A DNA stretch of 64,000 bases, taken from positions 3,968,001 to 4,032,000 of the forward strand of contig NZ_JAANOV010000001.1 of the NCBI RefSeq assembly GCF_011758745.1. Reading direction: 5' to 3'. The notes below the pieces were generated by a model. That model saw only the letters and a list, made by a program, of their open reading frames with translations. It made no database searches and was not told where the DNA came from. Positions 8,080-15,756 of the stretch are shown here, piece after piece (positions within the stretch are counted from its first letter, which is position 1; every line of letters starts with the position of its first letter). Made by a program: the position numbers and the translations under genes. This stretch comes from Amycolatopsis granulosa. Lineage in GTDB: Bacteria; Actinomycetota; Actinomycetes; Mycobacteriales; Pseudonocardiaceae.

Positions 8080-8721
8080 CTAGGGCCGTATGCGCCACAC
8101 TCTCGACGCGACCTCGCGGGCCCGTTCCGCGGCCGCCGCGCCGGGGGAAGCGGGGCAATCCAGCATGCGCAGCGCGAGCTGGGCATATCGGGCGGCGAGG
8201 TGGTCCAGCGGCAGTGGACCGCGTGGTGAGTACCAGCGGGCCACGCCGGTGCACATCTCCAGCAGGGCGAGCCTGGTCACGGCCGGGTCGGGGACGTCGA
8301 ACAGGCCGGCCGCGACGCCCGCATCGATGGTGTCCGCCCAGATGGTCTCGTACTCGTCCCGCAGGGCGACGATGCCCTGCCGGGCGGAACGGGACAGGGC
8401 GCCGACCTCGTGGTCCACCACCCGGGTCTCGTCCGGCTGCGCCGCATGGGCCATGACGTGCAGCGTGACCAGGGCGGACAGCGCCGCGACCGGGTCGTCG
8501 ACGGTCTCCAGCGTTTGACGTGCCGCCAACAACAGCCGGTCCAGGCACTCCCGCATGATGCCGACGAGCAGGTCCTCCTTGGTGCCCATGTAGTGGTAGA
8601 GGCTCGCGCTGGAGATCTTCGCCGTGTGCGCCAGGTCCCGGATACCGGTGCCGTGGAACCCCTTCGCGGCGAACAGCTTCACCGCCGCCCGCCGGACGCG
8701 CTGCTCGGTGGTCAGAGCCAT
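8080..8721 (-). CDS. TetR/AcrR-family transcriptional repressor
   Basis: A 213-residue regulator. Residues 5-50 form the DNA-binding domain (RVRRAAVKLFAAKGFHGTG, then IRDLAHTAKISSASLYHYMG with the typical LYHYMGTKEDLL recognition helix). The rest is a helical ligand-binding domain of the type that binds acyl-CoA or similar ligands. It is the distal gene of a three-gene operon: its ATG overlaps the end of the acyl-CoA ligase gene by ten bases. It probably represses its own operon through the palindrome at 10924-10939, upstream of the first gene. Confidence 0.9.
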   Translation of the reverse strand: MALTTEQRVRRAAVKLFAAKGFHGTGIRDLAHTAKISSASLYHYMGTKEDLLVGIMRECLDRLLLAARQTLETVDDPVAALSALVTLHVMAHAAQPDETRVVDHEVGALSRSARQGIVALRDEYETIWADTIDAGVAAGLFDVPDPAVTRLALLEMCTGVARWYSPRGPLPLDHLAARYAQLALRMLDCPASPGAAAAERAREVASRVWRIRP

Positions 8722-10202
8722 GCCTCGGCCACCCGGTCGTAGGTCGGGGTGTCCAGGGCGGACAGCTTGCCCTTCGCGATGCGTTCCGAGGGCGTGCGCG
8801 GCAGGTCGGCGGTCATCGACCAGTACCGCGGGACCTTGAAGTAGGCCAGCTGGGTCGCGCAGAACTCGGCCAGCTCACCCGGGGTGGTGTCGCGGGCCGG
8901 CACGACGAAGGCTTTCACCTCTTCCCCGCGCAGGTCGTCCGGCACGGCGATCACCGCCGCCAGCTCGACGGCGGGGTGCAGCAGCAGGGCGCGCTCCACC
9001 TCGTCGGCGGAGATGTTCTCGCCGCTGCGGCGGATCATGTCCTTCGTCCGGCCCACGTAGTAGACGCGGCCCTCGGCGTCCATTGTGGCCAGGTCACCGG
9101 TGTGGAACCAGCCGCCCGAGAACGCGCGGGCGGTCGCCTCCGGATCGTCGTGGTAGCCGTGCATGAGCCCGACACCGCGGATGAGCAGCTCGCCGGTGCC
9201 GCCGCGGGGGACCGGCCGGCCCTCCTCGTCGGCGATCATCGCCTCGCGCTCGCGGATGGGGCGGCCGATGCAGCCGCTGCCGGGCCGGTGGTCGGCCGGA
9301 CGATCCCGGATGTCGCCGCCGGTCTCGGTCATGCCGAACGCCTCGTACCAGGGCACGCCCCACCTGTCCTCCAGTTCGGCGTGCAGGTCGCGCGGGATCG
9401 CCGAGGCCATGACGGAGCGGACCCGGTGGTCGCGGTCGCCGGGACCGGCGGGCTGGCGCAGGAGCAGGGTCGGCATCAGACCGAGGCAGTAGAACCAGGT
9501 GACGTCGTGCTCGCGGACCTTGGGCCAGAACGTGCTGGGGTGGAAGCGGTCGAGCACGACGAGTTCGGCACCGGCGGCCAGGGCGGCCGCGACGTTCCAC
9601 TGTGGATCGATGTAGTGGAACGGTTGTGCGGTGAGGATCCGGTCGTCGGCGGTGAGGTGGGGGAAGTCCTCGACGAGGCTGCGCGCGAGAGTCGTCCAGT
9701 AGCGGTGCGGCAGGACGCAGCCCTTCGGGGCGCCGGTGGTGCCGGAGGTGTACTGGATGTTGGTGGGCGCCTCGGCCGCCGGCTGGTGCTCGGGTGGTGC
9801 GCCGGCGGGCAGTTCGTCCGGGGTGACGACGGTGTCCGGGCCGATGCGGGTGAGCAGGTCGGTGAACTCGGGCGCGGCGACGGCGATGCGGGCGCCGGAG
9901 TGGCGCAGCACGTGGGCGCCGTCGAGCTCGCGGTAGTTGGTGTTGACCGGCACCAGGACCGCGCCGATCTTCGCGAGCGCGAGCCAGAGCAGCGGGAAGG
10001 CCGGTTCGTTGCGGAGCATGACGGCGACGCGGTCGCCGGGCCGGGTGCCCAGCGTGGCGAGCGAGCCGGCGAGGCGGTCGGTCTCGCGGTCGATGTCGGC
10101 GAAGGTGAAGCGGGCGCCGGTTTCGTCGAACCGCCAGCCGGTGCGGTCCGGCCACAGCCGCGCCGCGCGGCGCACGAGGGAGGCGAGGTCGTCGGGGATC
10201 AT
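8712..10202 (-). CDS. acyl-CoA ligase (AMP-binding, CaiC-like)
   Basis: A 496-residue ANL-superfamily enzyme that converts a carboxylic acid to its CoA thioester through an acyl-adenylate. It has QYTSGTTGAPKG (phosphate-binding loop), FGMTETGGDI, the GRTKDMIRRSGENIS hinge and a C-terminal catalytic lysine in RIAKGKLS. Overall layout resembles crotonobetaine/carnitine-CoA ligases rather than FadD. It overlaps the enoyl-CoA hydratase gene upstream by four bases (ATGA) and the TetR gene downstream by ten, so the three are translationally coupled. The pair would activate an acid and hydrate its enoyl-CoA. The true substrate is not evident. Confidence 0.88.
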   Translation of the reverse strand: MIPDDLASLVRRAARLWPDRTGWRFDETGARFTFADIDRETDRLAGSLATLGTRPGDRVAVMLRNEPAFPLLWLALAKIGAVLVPVNTNYRELDGAHVLRHSGARIAVAAPEFTDLLTRIGPDTVVTPDELPAGAPPEHQPAAEAPTNIQYTSGTTGAPKGCVLPHRYWTTLARSLVEDFPHLTADDRILTAQPFHYIDPQWNVAAALAAGAELVVLDRFHPSTFWPKVREHDVTWFYCLGLMPTLLLRQPAGPGDRDHRVRSVMASAIPRDLHAELEDRWGVPWYEAFGMTETGGDIRDRPADHRPGSGCIGRPIREREAMIADEEGRPVPRGGTGELLIRGVGLMHGYHDDPEATARAFSGGWFHTGDLATMDAEGRVYYVGRTKDMIRRSGENISADEVERALLLHPAVELAAVIAVPDDLRGEEVKAFVVPARDTTPGELAEFCATQLAYFKVPRYWSMTADLPRTPSERIAKGKLSALDTPTYDRVAEAWL

Positions 10203-10906
10203 GCGCGGCTGCCGAGAGCGGTGCCCGGGAGGTGCTCGGTGATCAGCGCGTGGCTGACCTCCAGCTCGAGTGCCTGGTCGAGGGCGCTGTCGATGCCCGC
10301 GTCGAGCGCGCGCTTGGCGAGGGTGGTCGCGGGGTGGGCGGGGATGCGACGGGCCCAGTCGAGTGCCGTGGCGTGCACGTCCGGGACGACGGCGTTGACG
10401 AGGCCCAGTTCGTGCGCGGTGCGTGCGTCGATGCGGTCGCCGAGGAGGAGGAGTTCTTTCGCCTTGAGCGGTCCGACGAGGAGGGGGAGGAGGCGGGAGG
10501 CGGCGCCGGTGACGCTCAGGCCGAGGCTCGCCTCGGGGAACGCGAAGACGGCGTCCTCGGCGGCGAGCACGAGGTCGCAGCCGAGCGCGAACTCCGCGCC
10601 GGCGCCGATGGCGTACCCGTGCACGGCGGCGATCACGGGCTGCGGGAGGGCGCGCAGCCGCCGGGTGACGTCCTGGAGACGTTCGATGCGGGCGCGGGAG
10701 TCGCCCTGCGGGTTCTCCTTCAGGTCGTGGCCCGCGCAGAACGCCCGGCCACGCCCGCCGAGCACCACCGCCTTCGTGTCGCCCACATCGCCGAGCGCGG
10801 CGAGCAGGTCATCGACGAGCCGCGGCGCGACGGCGTTCAGCCGCTCCGGTCGGTTCAGCCAGATGTGTGCGACGTCGCCGTCGATCTCGAGGTCCACCGA
10901 GCTCAT
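10199..10906 (-). CDS. enoyl-CoA hydratase/isomerase
   Basis: A 235-residue crotonase-fold enzyme that adds water across an enoyl-CoA or isomerises its double bond. The oxyanion-hole segment appears as GGRGRAFCAGHDL and the second glycine-rich block as AAVHGYAIGAGAEFALGCDL. It is slightly short for the family (usually 255-265). In the second block an E at the position often used for catalysis is kept in GAGAEFALG. It is the first gene of the hydratase-ligase-TetR operon, with the start 17 bases from the palindromic operator. Confidence 0.9.
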   Translation of the reverse strand: MSSVDLEIDGDVAHIWLNRPERLNAVAPRLVDDLLAALGDVGDTKAVVLGGRGRAFCAGHDLKENPQGDSRARIERLQDVTRRLRALPQPVIAAVHGYAIGAGAEFALGCDLVLAAEDAVFAFPEASLGLSVTGAASRLLPLLVGPLKAKELLLLGDRIDARTAHELGLVNAVVPDVHATALDWARRIPAHPATTLAKRALDAGIDSALDQALELEVSHALITEHLPGTALGSRA

Positions 10907-10923
10907 GGGGCGAGGGTAGCCGA

Positions 10924-10939
10924 CCGATCGATCGATCGG
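10924..10939. promoter_or_regulatory. 16-base perfect palindrome, likely TetR operator
   Basis: CCGATCGATCGATCGG reads the same on both strands and lies 17 bases upstream of the enoyl-CoA hydratase ATG. That operon ends in a TetR-family gene, so autoregulation is the simplest reading. The repeated GATC core also gives three overlapping Dam-type tetramers, but Dam methylation is not expected in actinobacteria. Confidence 0.5.
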
Positions 10940-11056
10940 CCAGGAGCGGGCGCGCGGGCGCGGGTGCGCTGGTCCGCCGGCTGCTGCACGATGTGCCCGC
11001 TCGTGCGTCGCCGGCAGGGTCGGTCCCCCGCTCGACGAGAGCGCCAGTTCGTGCAG

Positions 11057-11803
11057 TCAATGGAGTTCCCGGCGCAGGTCGTCGAGCCGGTCGGCGACGT
11101 CCGCCGCGGTGGCGGGCGCCAGGTGCAGGACCTGATCGTCGTAGTGCGGGGCGGTGAGGACGGTCCAGCGACCCTCGGCGTTGTCGTAGACGCGGAGCGG
11201 GAACCGCGGCTGGCGCGGCTGGCCGCTGGGGTCCCGCGTCTCGGCGTACAGCTCGGCGATGAAGAACGGCTCGAGGGAGGCGAGGTGGTCGACGCGCTGG
11301 ACGGCACGGCTCGGCCGGGTGCCGTTGCGCTCGGCCCGCCGCGCGCCCCGGACCTCGCTGCGCAGCACGGTCAGCATCGGTTCGGATGACTTCCGGACGT
11401 CCTGGGGGAGAATGTCGGCGAGCACTGTGCTGAGCCGGTCGCGCTGGAAGGTGCGGACGGTGACCTCGCGGTCCTCGCGCACCGCGACCAGCCCGAAGTA
11501 GTGGTTCGCCGCTACGAGCGCGGACCGGTTGACGCCGGTCGTGGTGTCGGACAGCCAGCCGAAACGGGCTTCGTCCGGGGTGCTGAGCAGGCGCGCGATG
11601 TCGGTGAAGGCCGGCTCGTCGCGGCCGGCCGTCCGGAAACGCGCGAGGGCGGCGTCGACCGCACGGTCGAAGGCGGCCTCGATGTCGTCCGGCCGCCACA
11701 CGGCCTGTGGCGCGAGCGCGAGGTGCAGCTCGTTCCCGGTGACCTTGGCGACCATGGCGGCGAGGAGGTCGACCTGAAACCGTTCCGGTTCGGCGAACCA
11801 CAT
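11057..11803 (-). CDS. espG: EspG-like ESX secretion-associated chaperone
   Basis: A 248-residue cytoplasmic protein of the EspG kind. In mycobacteria EspG binds the tip of a PPE protein and keeps PE-PPE pairs soluble for export by a type VII (ESX) machine. The sequence starts FAEPERFQVDLLAAMV, contains a long mixed alpha/beta middle with DIARLLSTPDEARFGWL, and ends in a helix (VADRLDDLRRELH). Its start lies four bases after the stop of the PPE-like gene, so it is the last gene of the PE-like / DUF3558 / PPE-like operon. The family call rests on length, style and this context. No core ESX component (EccC, EccD, MycP) is in the window. Confidence 0.75.
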   Translation of the reverse strand: MWFAEPERFQVDLLAAMVAKVTGNELHLALAPQAVWRPDDIEAAFDRAVDAALARFRTAGRDEPAFTDIARLLSTPDEARFGWLSDTTTGVNRSALVAANHYFGLVAVREDREVTVRTFQRDRLSTVLADILPQDVRKSSEPMLTVLRSEVRGARRAERNGTRPSRAVQRVDHLASLEPFFIAELYAETRDPSGQPRQPRFPLRVYDNAEGRWTVLTAPHYDDQVLHLAPATAADVADRLDDLRRELH

Positions 11804-11807
11804 GACG

Positions 11808-13085
11808 TCACTGACCGAGGACCGGCGAGGACACGGTCAGGCCCGTGATCGGGTCGACCGCTTTCTCGCCCTCCGCGGTGAGCTGGAAGTGATCGTCCTC
11901 GTCCACAATGTACTTCCGCTGGTGATCCTTGTCGTCCTCACCCTTGCCGCGGTTGCCCGCGCCGGCGCCCATCGCGCCCGGGCCACCGGCGGCACCACCG
12001 CGCCCCGACGCGCCACTCCGGGCGAACGACTCGCCCGCCCCGGCAGGGTTTGCCGCGCCGAGCCGCTTGCCTCCGGCAAGCGAATTGCCGGCGCCACCGC
12101 TGCCAGGCCCGAAGCCGCGCCCGGCGCCGCCCGAGCCTCCGGCGCCGCCCACGCCCGGTCCGAATCCCCGCCCGGAAGCGATCCCGCCACGGCCCGCGCC
12201 TGCCCCGAACCGCTCTCCCGGCGGCACGGCACCGGGATAACCGGTCGAGTTGCCGTACCCGGGGACTCCCTCGCCGCTCGACGTGCCGTAGCCGGGGTTG
12301 CCGCCCTGCGGAAGCGGGTTGTGAGGGGACGGTGCGTCCGCGGCGTCCGCGGCGACGGTGCGCGCGTCGGCCGGCGCCTGCCCTGCCGGGGCGTGGTACG
12401 GCCCCGACAGGGAAGGGGTGGCGCCGGTGACAGCGCCGCCGCCACCCCGGGAGGCACCCCCAGGGCCTCCGAGGCGCGGACCGTCACTCGTCGGCTGGTG
12501 CTGCTCCACGACGACCTCACTCGGCGAGCTCTGGATGACGCCGAGGACGCCCGCGTCGAGGGTGCCGTAGGAGGTGGGCATTTTCGAGCCGTTGTCACCG
12601 GAGGTCGTCGTCCAGGCGCGCATGGCCTCGACGTTCCGCTTCGCGGCGTCGTTCGCCAGGGCGACCTTGGTCGTCTGGAGGAAGCTGGAGTCGTGGAAGA
12701 TCTGCTGACCCAGCGTCGAGGGCGTCATGAATGTCTCCGGCACCGGGACGACCCTGTTCTTGGTGTCGAAGAACGCCTGACTCTGGTTCCCAATCAGATC
12801 GCTCGCGGTGTTCATGGCATCGGCGGCCGCGGAGTGGGAAATGGCCAACCTGCCCACGCTCTCGGAGGCGGCGCTCGCAGCCTCTCCGCGCCAGCCCTCG
12901 TTCATCATCTCCGACAGGGAGCTGATCTGTTTGCTGCGAACTTCGTATTTCTTCATCACCGCGCGCAGCTTGTGGCCGGCTTCTTGAAGGCCGGCAGGGC
13001 CCACGGCATTCGTGAAGTTGTCGTAGATCTGCTGACCCGTCATGCCACCGAGTGAGGAGGTAGAGCCCAGCACCGCGCCGCTCAT
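11808..13085 (-). CDS. PPE-like type VII secretion substrate with Gly-rich tail
   Basis: A 425-residue protein. The N-terminal ~170 residues are predicted to be helical and contain a WxG turn (NEGWRGEAASAA, W near residue 65), the hallmark of WXG100/PPE proteins that form a helical pair with a PE or WXG partner for ESX export. From about residue 190 the chain becomes Pro- and Gly-rich (repeated GRGFGPG-type segments). It ends with a charged block (DDKDHQRKYIVDEDDHFQL) and DPITGLTVSSPVLG, a tail often seen in Pseudonocardiaceae PPE-like proteins. The ATG at 13085 overlaps the stop of the lipoprotein gene (TGATG) after a GGGGGA Shine-Dalgarno sequence. It is the only intact PPE-like gene of the triplicated cassette. 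Confidence 0.82.
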   Translation of the reverse strand: MSGAVLGSTSSLGGMTGQQIYDNFTNAVGPAGLQEAGHKLRAVMKKYEVRSKQISSLSEMMNEGWRGEAASAASESVGRLAISHSAAADAMNTASDLIGNQSQAFFDTKNRVVPVPETFMTPSTLGQQIFHDSSFLQTTKVALANDAAKRNVEAMRAWTTTSGDNGSKMPTSYGTLDAGVLGVIQSSPSEVVVEQHQPTSDGPRLGGPGGASRGGGGAVTGATPSLSGPYHAPAGQAPADARTVAADAADAPSPHNPLPQGGNPGYGTSSGEGVPGYGNSTGYPGAVPPGERFGAGAGRGGIASGRGFGPGVGGAGGSGGAGRGFGPGSGGAGNSLAGGKRLGAANPAGAGESFARSGASGRGGAAGGPGAMGAGAGNRGKGEDDKDHQRKYIVDEDDHFQLTAEGEKAVDPITGLTVSSPVLGQ

Positions 13086-13735
13086 CAATTTCCCCCAGCC
13101 TTGATCTTCGAGATGACCCGTTCGGCGACGTTCGCCGCCGCCTTGCAGTTGTCTCTGGTGGCTTCGCCGGTGACCGCGGTGGTGAGCAGCATCTGGTCAT
13201 TGATGCCGACAGCCAGGTCACACCGCCCGTGCGGGCGGGTGTCGGACACGTTGCTCAGGACCCCGGGGTATCCGGCAACCGAAGTGGGAACGAAGTAGCC
13301 GCCGTCGAACCAGCCTGCCGAATTCTGGTCGTATTCGTTCTGAAGGCCGTTCCTGCTGCCGGGCATTACAAACGCCACTTGGATCGTCCATTCGAGATTG
13401 AGCCCGTATTGCCAGTCGCACCCTTTTCCGCCGTCGGTGTCGACGACCGTTTCATTCCCCTTGTGCGCGACTCCGAGACGATCGAGTTGATCGGCAGTGA
13501 GGCTGTCACACGGGTGCGCAACAAGACGTGCGGCATCCAGCGGATCGGTCACCTGAGGCGCGAGTTGCCGGTTCCGAGCCGGTGTCTCGCTGGCAGCGCC
13601 AGGAGCCTTGGTAAGGCTGCTGCTCGAGCTCCTGCCCGACAACGTACCGGTCGCTCCTCCGTCCGAACACGCCACAAGTGCGAGCAGCGCGGTGCTCGCT
13701 AGAGTCACGCTGGTTAGCGTCTTGAACTTGCCCAC
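13085..13735 (-). CDS. DUF3558 lipoprotein (cassette copy A)
   Basis: A 216-residue predicted lipoprotein. The signal segment TLASTALLALVAC ends in a lipobox whose Cys would be lipidated and anchored to the outer face of the membrane. A Ser/Ala-rich linker follows. The DUF3558 domain holds paired cysteines (HPCDSLTADQ, GCDWQYG, GRCDLAVG, DNCKAA) that probably form disulfides. It ends KIKAGGN. The blocks NGLQNEYDQNSAGWFDGGYF and SVAGYPGVLSN recur in the other two copies. Its place between a PE-like and a PPE-like gene suggests a role at the cell surface in type VII export or reception, but that is inference. Function of DUF3558 is unknown. Confidence 0.85.
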   Translation of the reverse strand: MGKFKTLTSVTLASTALLALVACSDGGATGTLSGRSSSSSLTKAPGAASETPARNRQLAPQVTDPLDAARLVAHPCDSLTADQLDRLGVAHKGNETVVDTDGGKGCDWQYGLNLEWTIQVAFVMPGSRNGLQNEYDQNSAGWFDGGYFVPTSVAGYPGVLSNVSDTRPHGRCDLAVGINDQMLLTTAVTGEATRDNCKAAANVAERVISKIKAGGN

Positions 13736-13743
13736 GTGATCCC

Positions 13744-14148
13744 CTACTCGTAGAGCCCGCTGCCGTCGGCTGCACCAGAAGCCCGGTTCAGGACGGAACG
13801 AGTGTGATCGTCCTGACTCTGATAGGTGCCATTTGCCCTCTTCAGCATGTAGATCCAGCTCTGCGCGTAGTCGAGCAAGATTGCGTTGTGGTCGATCGCA
13901 GCCTGAATGGATGCGGCGATCCGAAGTGCGTTCGCCTGAGCAGGCTCATCCGCCGATGGGGCCGTCGTCTCCCGGAGTGCGACGCGCAGCCGTTCCTGAT
14001 CCTGGGTGATGCCGACGCGCAGCTCTTCCCACTTCGGGATCAGCTCGGCGATCTGGTCGGGGTCGAAGTCATATCCCGCGCCGCCCACCGCGGTCAGTCC
14101 CGCGCCTGCCGTTGGACCGATCGTGGGCGCCCGGTCGCCCTCGTTCAT
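13744..14148 (-). CDS. PE-like type VII secretion substrate (cassette copy A)
   Basis: A 134-residue helical protein that I read as the PE-like partner of the PPE-like protein. The ATG at 14148 has GGGAG just upstream. The N-terminus (MNEGDRAPTIGPTAGAG) and GYDFDPDQIAELIPKWEEL are nearly identical to the other two copies, while the middle is divergent. After the second predicted helix comes TYQSQDD, which fits the type VII secretion signal YxxxD/E. There is no WxG in this protein; the WxG lies in the PPE-like partner. It ends GSGLYE. A cytoplasmic regulatory role cannot be excluded, but the operon with PPE-like and EspG-like genes favours export. Confidence 0.72.
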   Translation of the reverse strand: MNEGDRAPTIGPTAGAGLTAVGGAGYDFDPDQIAELIPKWEELRVGITQDQERLRVALRETTAPSADEPAQANALRIAASIQAAIDHNAILLDYAQSWIYMLKRANGTYQSQDDHTRSVLNRASGAADGSGLYE

Positions 14149-14186
14149 CTGCTCCCTACCCCCCGTGTAGTACACAGTTCAAGAGC

Positions 14187-14192
14187 AGCATA
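14187..14192 (-). promoter_or_regulatory. -10 element of PE-like gene, copy A
   Basis: Read on the minus strand this is TATGCT, about 40 bases upstream of the ATG at 14148. The same hexamer, with one base change, occurs at the equivalent place in the other two cassette copies (15597-15602 and 16814-16819), and the flanking 70 bases are nearly identical. Confidence 0.45.
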
Positions 14193-14239
14193 GCCGGAAC
14201 GGATCATGGATGGTGAGCGGTTGGGACGAATCACCCATA

Positions 14240-14262
14240 GTGGTACGAGGCGTCGAGGTGTC
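14240..14262 (+). pseudogene. 5' fragment of the acetyltransferase gene at copy junction
   Basis: GTGGTACGAGGCGTCGAGG aligns with the first codons of the intact GNAT acetyltransferase gene that starts at 16879 (CCGGTACGAGAAGCCGAGG). The similar stretch begins in the shared upstream region and stops where PPE-gene homology begins. It is therefore a junction left by duplication, not a gene. Confidence 0.6.
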
Positions 14263-14516
14263 GCAGGTCCGGACGTTCCGTTTCGCGGCGTCATTCACTG
14301 CGGCGACCTTGGCTCGTCTGGAGGAAGCTGGAGTCGTTGAAGATCTGCTGACCCGGCGTCGAGGGCGTCATGAATGTCTCCGGCACCGGAACGATCCTGT
14401 TCTTGGTGTCGTGAAGCGCCTGGGTCTTGATCGGGACCTTCTCCAAGGTGATGCGAGATCTGCTGGGCCGTCATCTCGGTGAGTGAAGCTGTGTAACCCA
14501 GCGCGGCGTCGGTCAT
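14263..14516 (-). pseudogene. PPE-like gene remnant (cassette copy B)
   Basis: A decayed, internally deleted copy of the PPE-like gene. It still begins with an ATG overlapping the lipoprotein stop (TGATG) and reads MTDAALGYTASLTEMTAQQI, comparable to the intact N-terminus. After about 25 codons it jumps to sequence matching intact residues ~108-150, but in another frame (HDTKNRIVPVPETFMTPSTP, then GQQIFNDSSFLQT and AAKRNV). Roughly 80 codons, including the WxG turn, are missing. The Gly-rich tail and the EspG gene are absent. The remnant cannot make a PPE partner. Confidence 0.8.
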
Positions 14517-15145
14517 CAATTCCCCCCGGATTTGATCGTCGTGATGATCCGTTCCGCAACCGTGGACGCGGCTTTGCAGTTGTCCTTGGTGGCTTCGCCG
14601 GTGACTGCCGTTGTGAGCATCATTTGACCGTTGATGCCGATGGCGAGGTCGCAGCGGCCGTGCGGGCGGGTGTCGGAGAAGTTGCTGAACAGTCCGGGGT
14701 AGCCGGCAACCGAGGTGGGAACGAAGTATCCATGGTCGAACCAGCCGACCGACTTTTGGTCGTACAGGTTTTGGAGGCCGTTCTTGGCGCGCGGGACAAC
14801 ATAGGCGACCTGAATTCTCCACTCGTGGTTGGCGCCAAATTGCCAGTTGCAGCCTTTGATGTTGTCAATGCCCACGTCTTTTTTAGTTCCGAGCTCCTGT
14901 ATTTGCAGGTCCGCGGTTTGCGCGACGGTCAAGCTACGACACGGGTCCTCGACGAAGCCGCCTGGGTCGAGCGGGTTCGGAACGGGTGGTGCCTGTTCGC
15001 TTCTCGGCGGAGGTGGACTCGATAGTGCTGCGGCGGTGCTGGTACTGGCAGCCGTGCCAGTCGCGCCGCCAGCAGAGCACGCCGCAGTTGCCAAGAGCGC
15101 TGTGGACATCAGGGTTAGCCGGGCCGCTGCCTCGATCTTCCTCAC
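14516..15145 (-). CDS. DUF3558 lipoprotein (cassette copy B)
   Basis: A 209-residue predicted lipoprotein, paralogue of the copy at 13085. The signal segment RLTLMSTALLATAAC ends in a lipobox Cys; a Thr/Ser/Ala linker and then the DUF3558 domain follow. The cysteine pattern (DPCRSLTVAQ, GCNWQFG, GRCDLAIG, DNCKAA) and the block NGLQNLYDQKSVGWFDHGYF are conserved. The C-terminus ends TTIKSGGN. It lies 12 bases downstream of its PE-like partner. Its own downstream PPE-like gene is dead, so this lipoprotein is kept open without the rest of the cassette, which suggests a function independent of the local PPE protein. Confidence 0.84.
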   Translation of the reverse strand: MRKIEAAARLTLMSTALLATAACSAGGATGTAASTSTAAALSSPPPPRSEQAPPVPNPLDPGGFVEDPCRSLTVAQTADLQIQELGTKKDVGIDNIKGCNWQFGANHEWRIQVAYVVPRAKNGLQNLYDQKSVGWFDHGYFVPTSVAGYPGLFSNFSDTRPHGRCDLAIGINGQMMLTTAVTGEATKDNCKAASTVAERIITTIKSGGN

Positions 15146-15157
15146 GGGTGCTCCCTA

Positions 15158-15559
15158 TTAGTAAAGCCCGCTGCCGCTGGTGTGCTCGGATGATCCGGAC
15201 AGGCCCTTCTGAGCCTTGTCGTCTTGCTGCTGGTAGGTCCGGTTCGCCTTCCTCAGCATGTCGATCCACGTCTGAGCGTATTCACGTAACCTCAGGTTGT
15301 TTTCGATCGCGGCTCCGATCGAGGTGCTGATTCGCTGCAGGTTGTCCTGCGCGGGTAGGTCGGCGGACGGGGCCGTAGCGGCTTGCCCCGCTGCGGTCAG
15401 CAGCTGGGAATCCTCGTCGATCCCGTCGCGCAGCGCTTCCCACTTCGGGATGAGCTCGGCGATCTGGTCGGGGTCGAAGTGGTATCCCGCGCCGCCTACG
15501 GCGGCCAGTCCTGCGCTGACCGTCGGGCCGATCGCGGACGCCCGGCTACCCTCGTTCAT
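15158..15559 (-). CDS. PE-like type VII secretion substrate (cassette copy B)
   Basis: A 133-residue paralogue of the proteins at 13744 and 16371. The ATG at 15559 follows GGGGAG. The first ~40 residues (MNEGSRASAIGP, GYHFDPDQIAELIPKWEAL) are almost the same as in the other copies at the DNA level too. The helical remainder differs at most positions. The second helix ends YAQTWIDMLRKANRTY and runs into QQQDDK, giving the type VII signal YxxxD. It ends GSGLY. The longer frame starting at 15601 includes the promoter region and is rejected. Confidence 0.72.
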   Translation of the reverse strand: MNEGSRASAIGPTVSAGLAAVGGAGYHFDPDQIAELIPKWEALRDGIDEDSQLLTAAGQAATAPSADLPAQDNLQRISTSIGAAIENNLRLREYAQTWIDMLRKANRTYQQQDDKAQKGLSGSSEHTSGSGLY

Positions 15560-15596
15560 CTGCTCCCCACCCCCGAGTAGTACAAAGTTCAAGGGG

Positions 15597-15602
15597 ATCA
15601 TA
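15597..15602 (-). promoter_or_regulatory. -10 element of PE-like gene, copy B
   Basis: Reads TATGAT on the minus strand, in the same position relative to the ATG as TATGCT in copies A and C. No convincing -35 hexamer is seen at 16-18 bases upstream in any copy. Confidence 0.45.
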
Positions 15603-15649
15603 GCGGGACCGGATCATGCATGGCGCCCGGTTGGGGCGAATCGCCGAGT

Positions 15650-15696
15650 TCCGTAGCGGCCTTGCCGGTAGGAGACGCCGAGGTAGTGGGGCATCG
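15650..15696 (+). pseudogene. acetyltransferase gene fragment at second copy junction
   Basis: TTGCCGGTAGGAGACGCCGAGG aligns with the start of the GNAT gene at 16879, with TTG in place of ATG, and a weaker match continues for another 25 bases before PPE-like homology begins. It is a second duplication junction of the same kind as at 14240. Confidence 0.55.
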
Positions 15697-15756
15697 ACGG
15701 CGAATTTGCCGGCCGCTCGTCTCCGCGTGTGAAGCACCCGAGCACTGCGCCACGGA
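15697..15756 (-). pseudogene. PPE-like gene remnant (cassette copy C)
   Basis: Only about 20 codons survive. Where the intact gene has TGATG (lipoprotein stop overlapping the PPE start), this copy has TGATC, so the start codon is lost. The next codons read R-G-A-V-L-G, matching S-G-A-V-L-G of the intact protein. Similarity then fades into the acetyltransferase fragment. Confidence 0.6.

Noticed and set aside
14210-14482. A 90-codon plus-strand frame
   Set aside because: It is antisense to the PPE remnant and acetyltransferase fragment; an identical-looking frame exists antisense to the intact PPE-like gene (LEEAGVVEDLLT).
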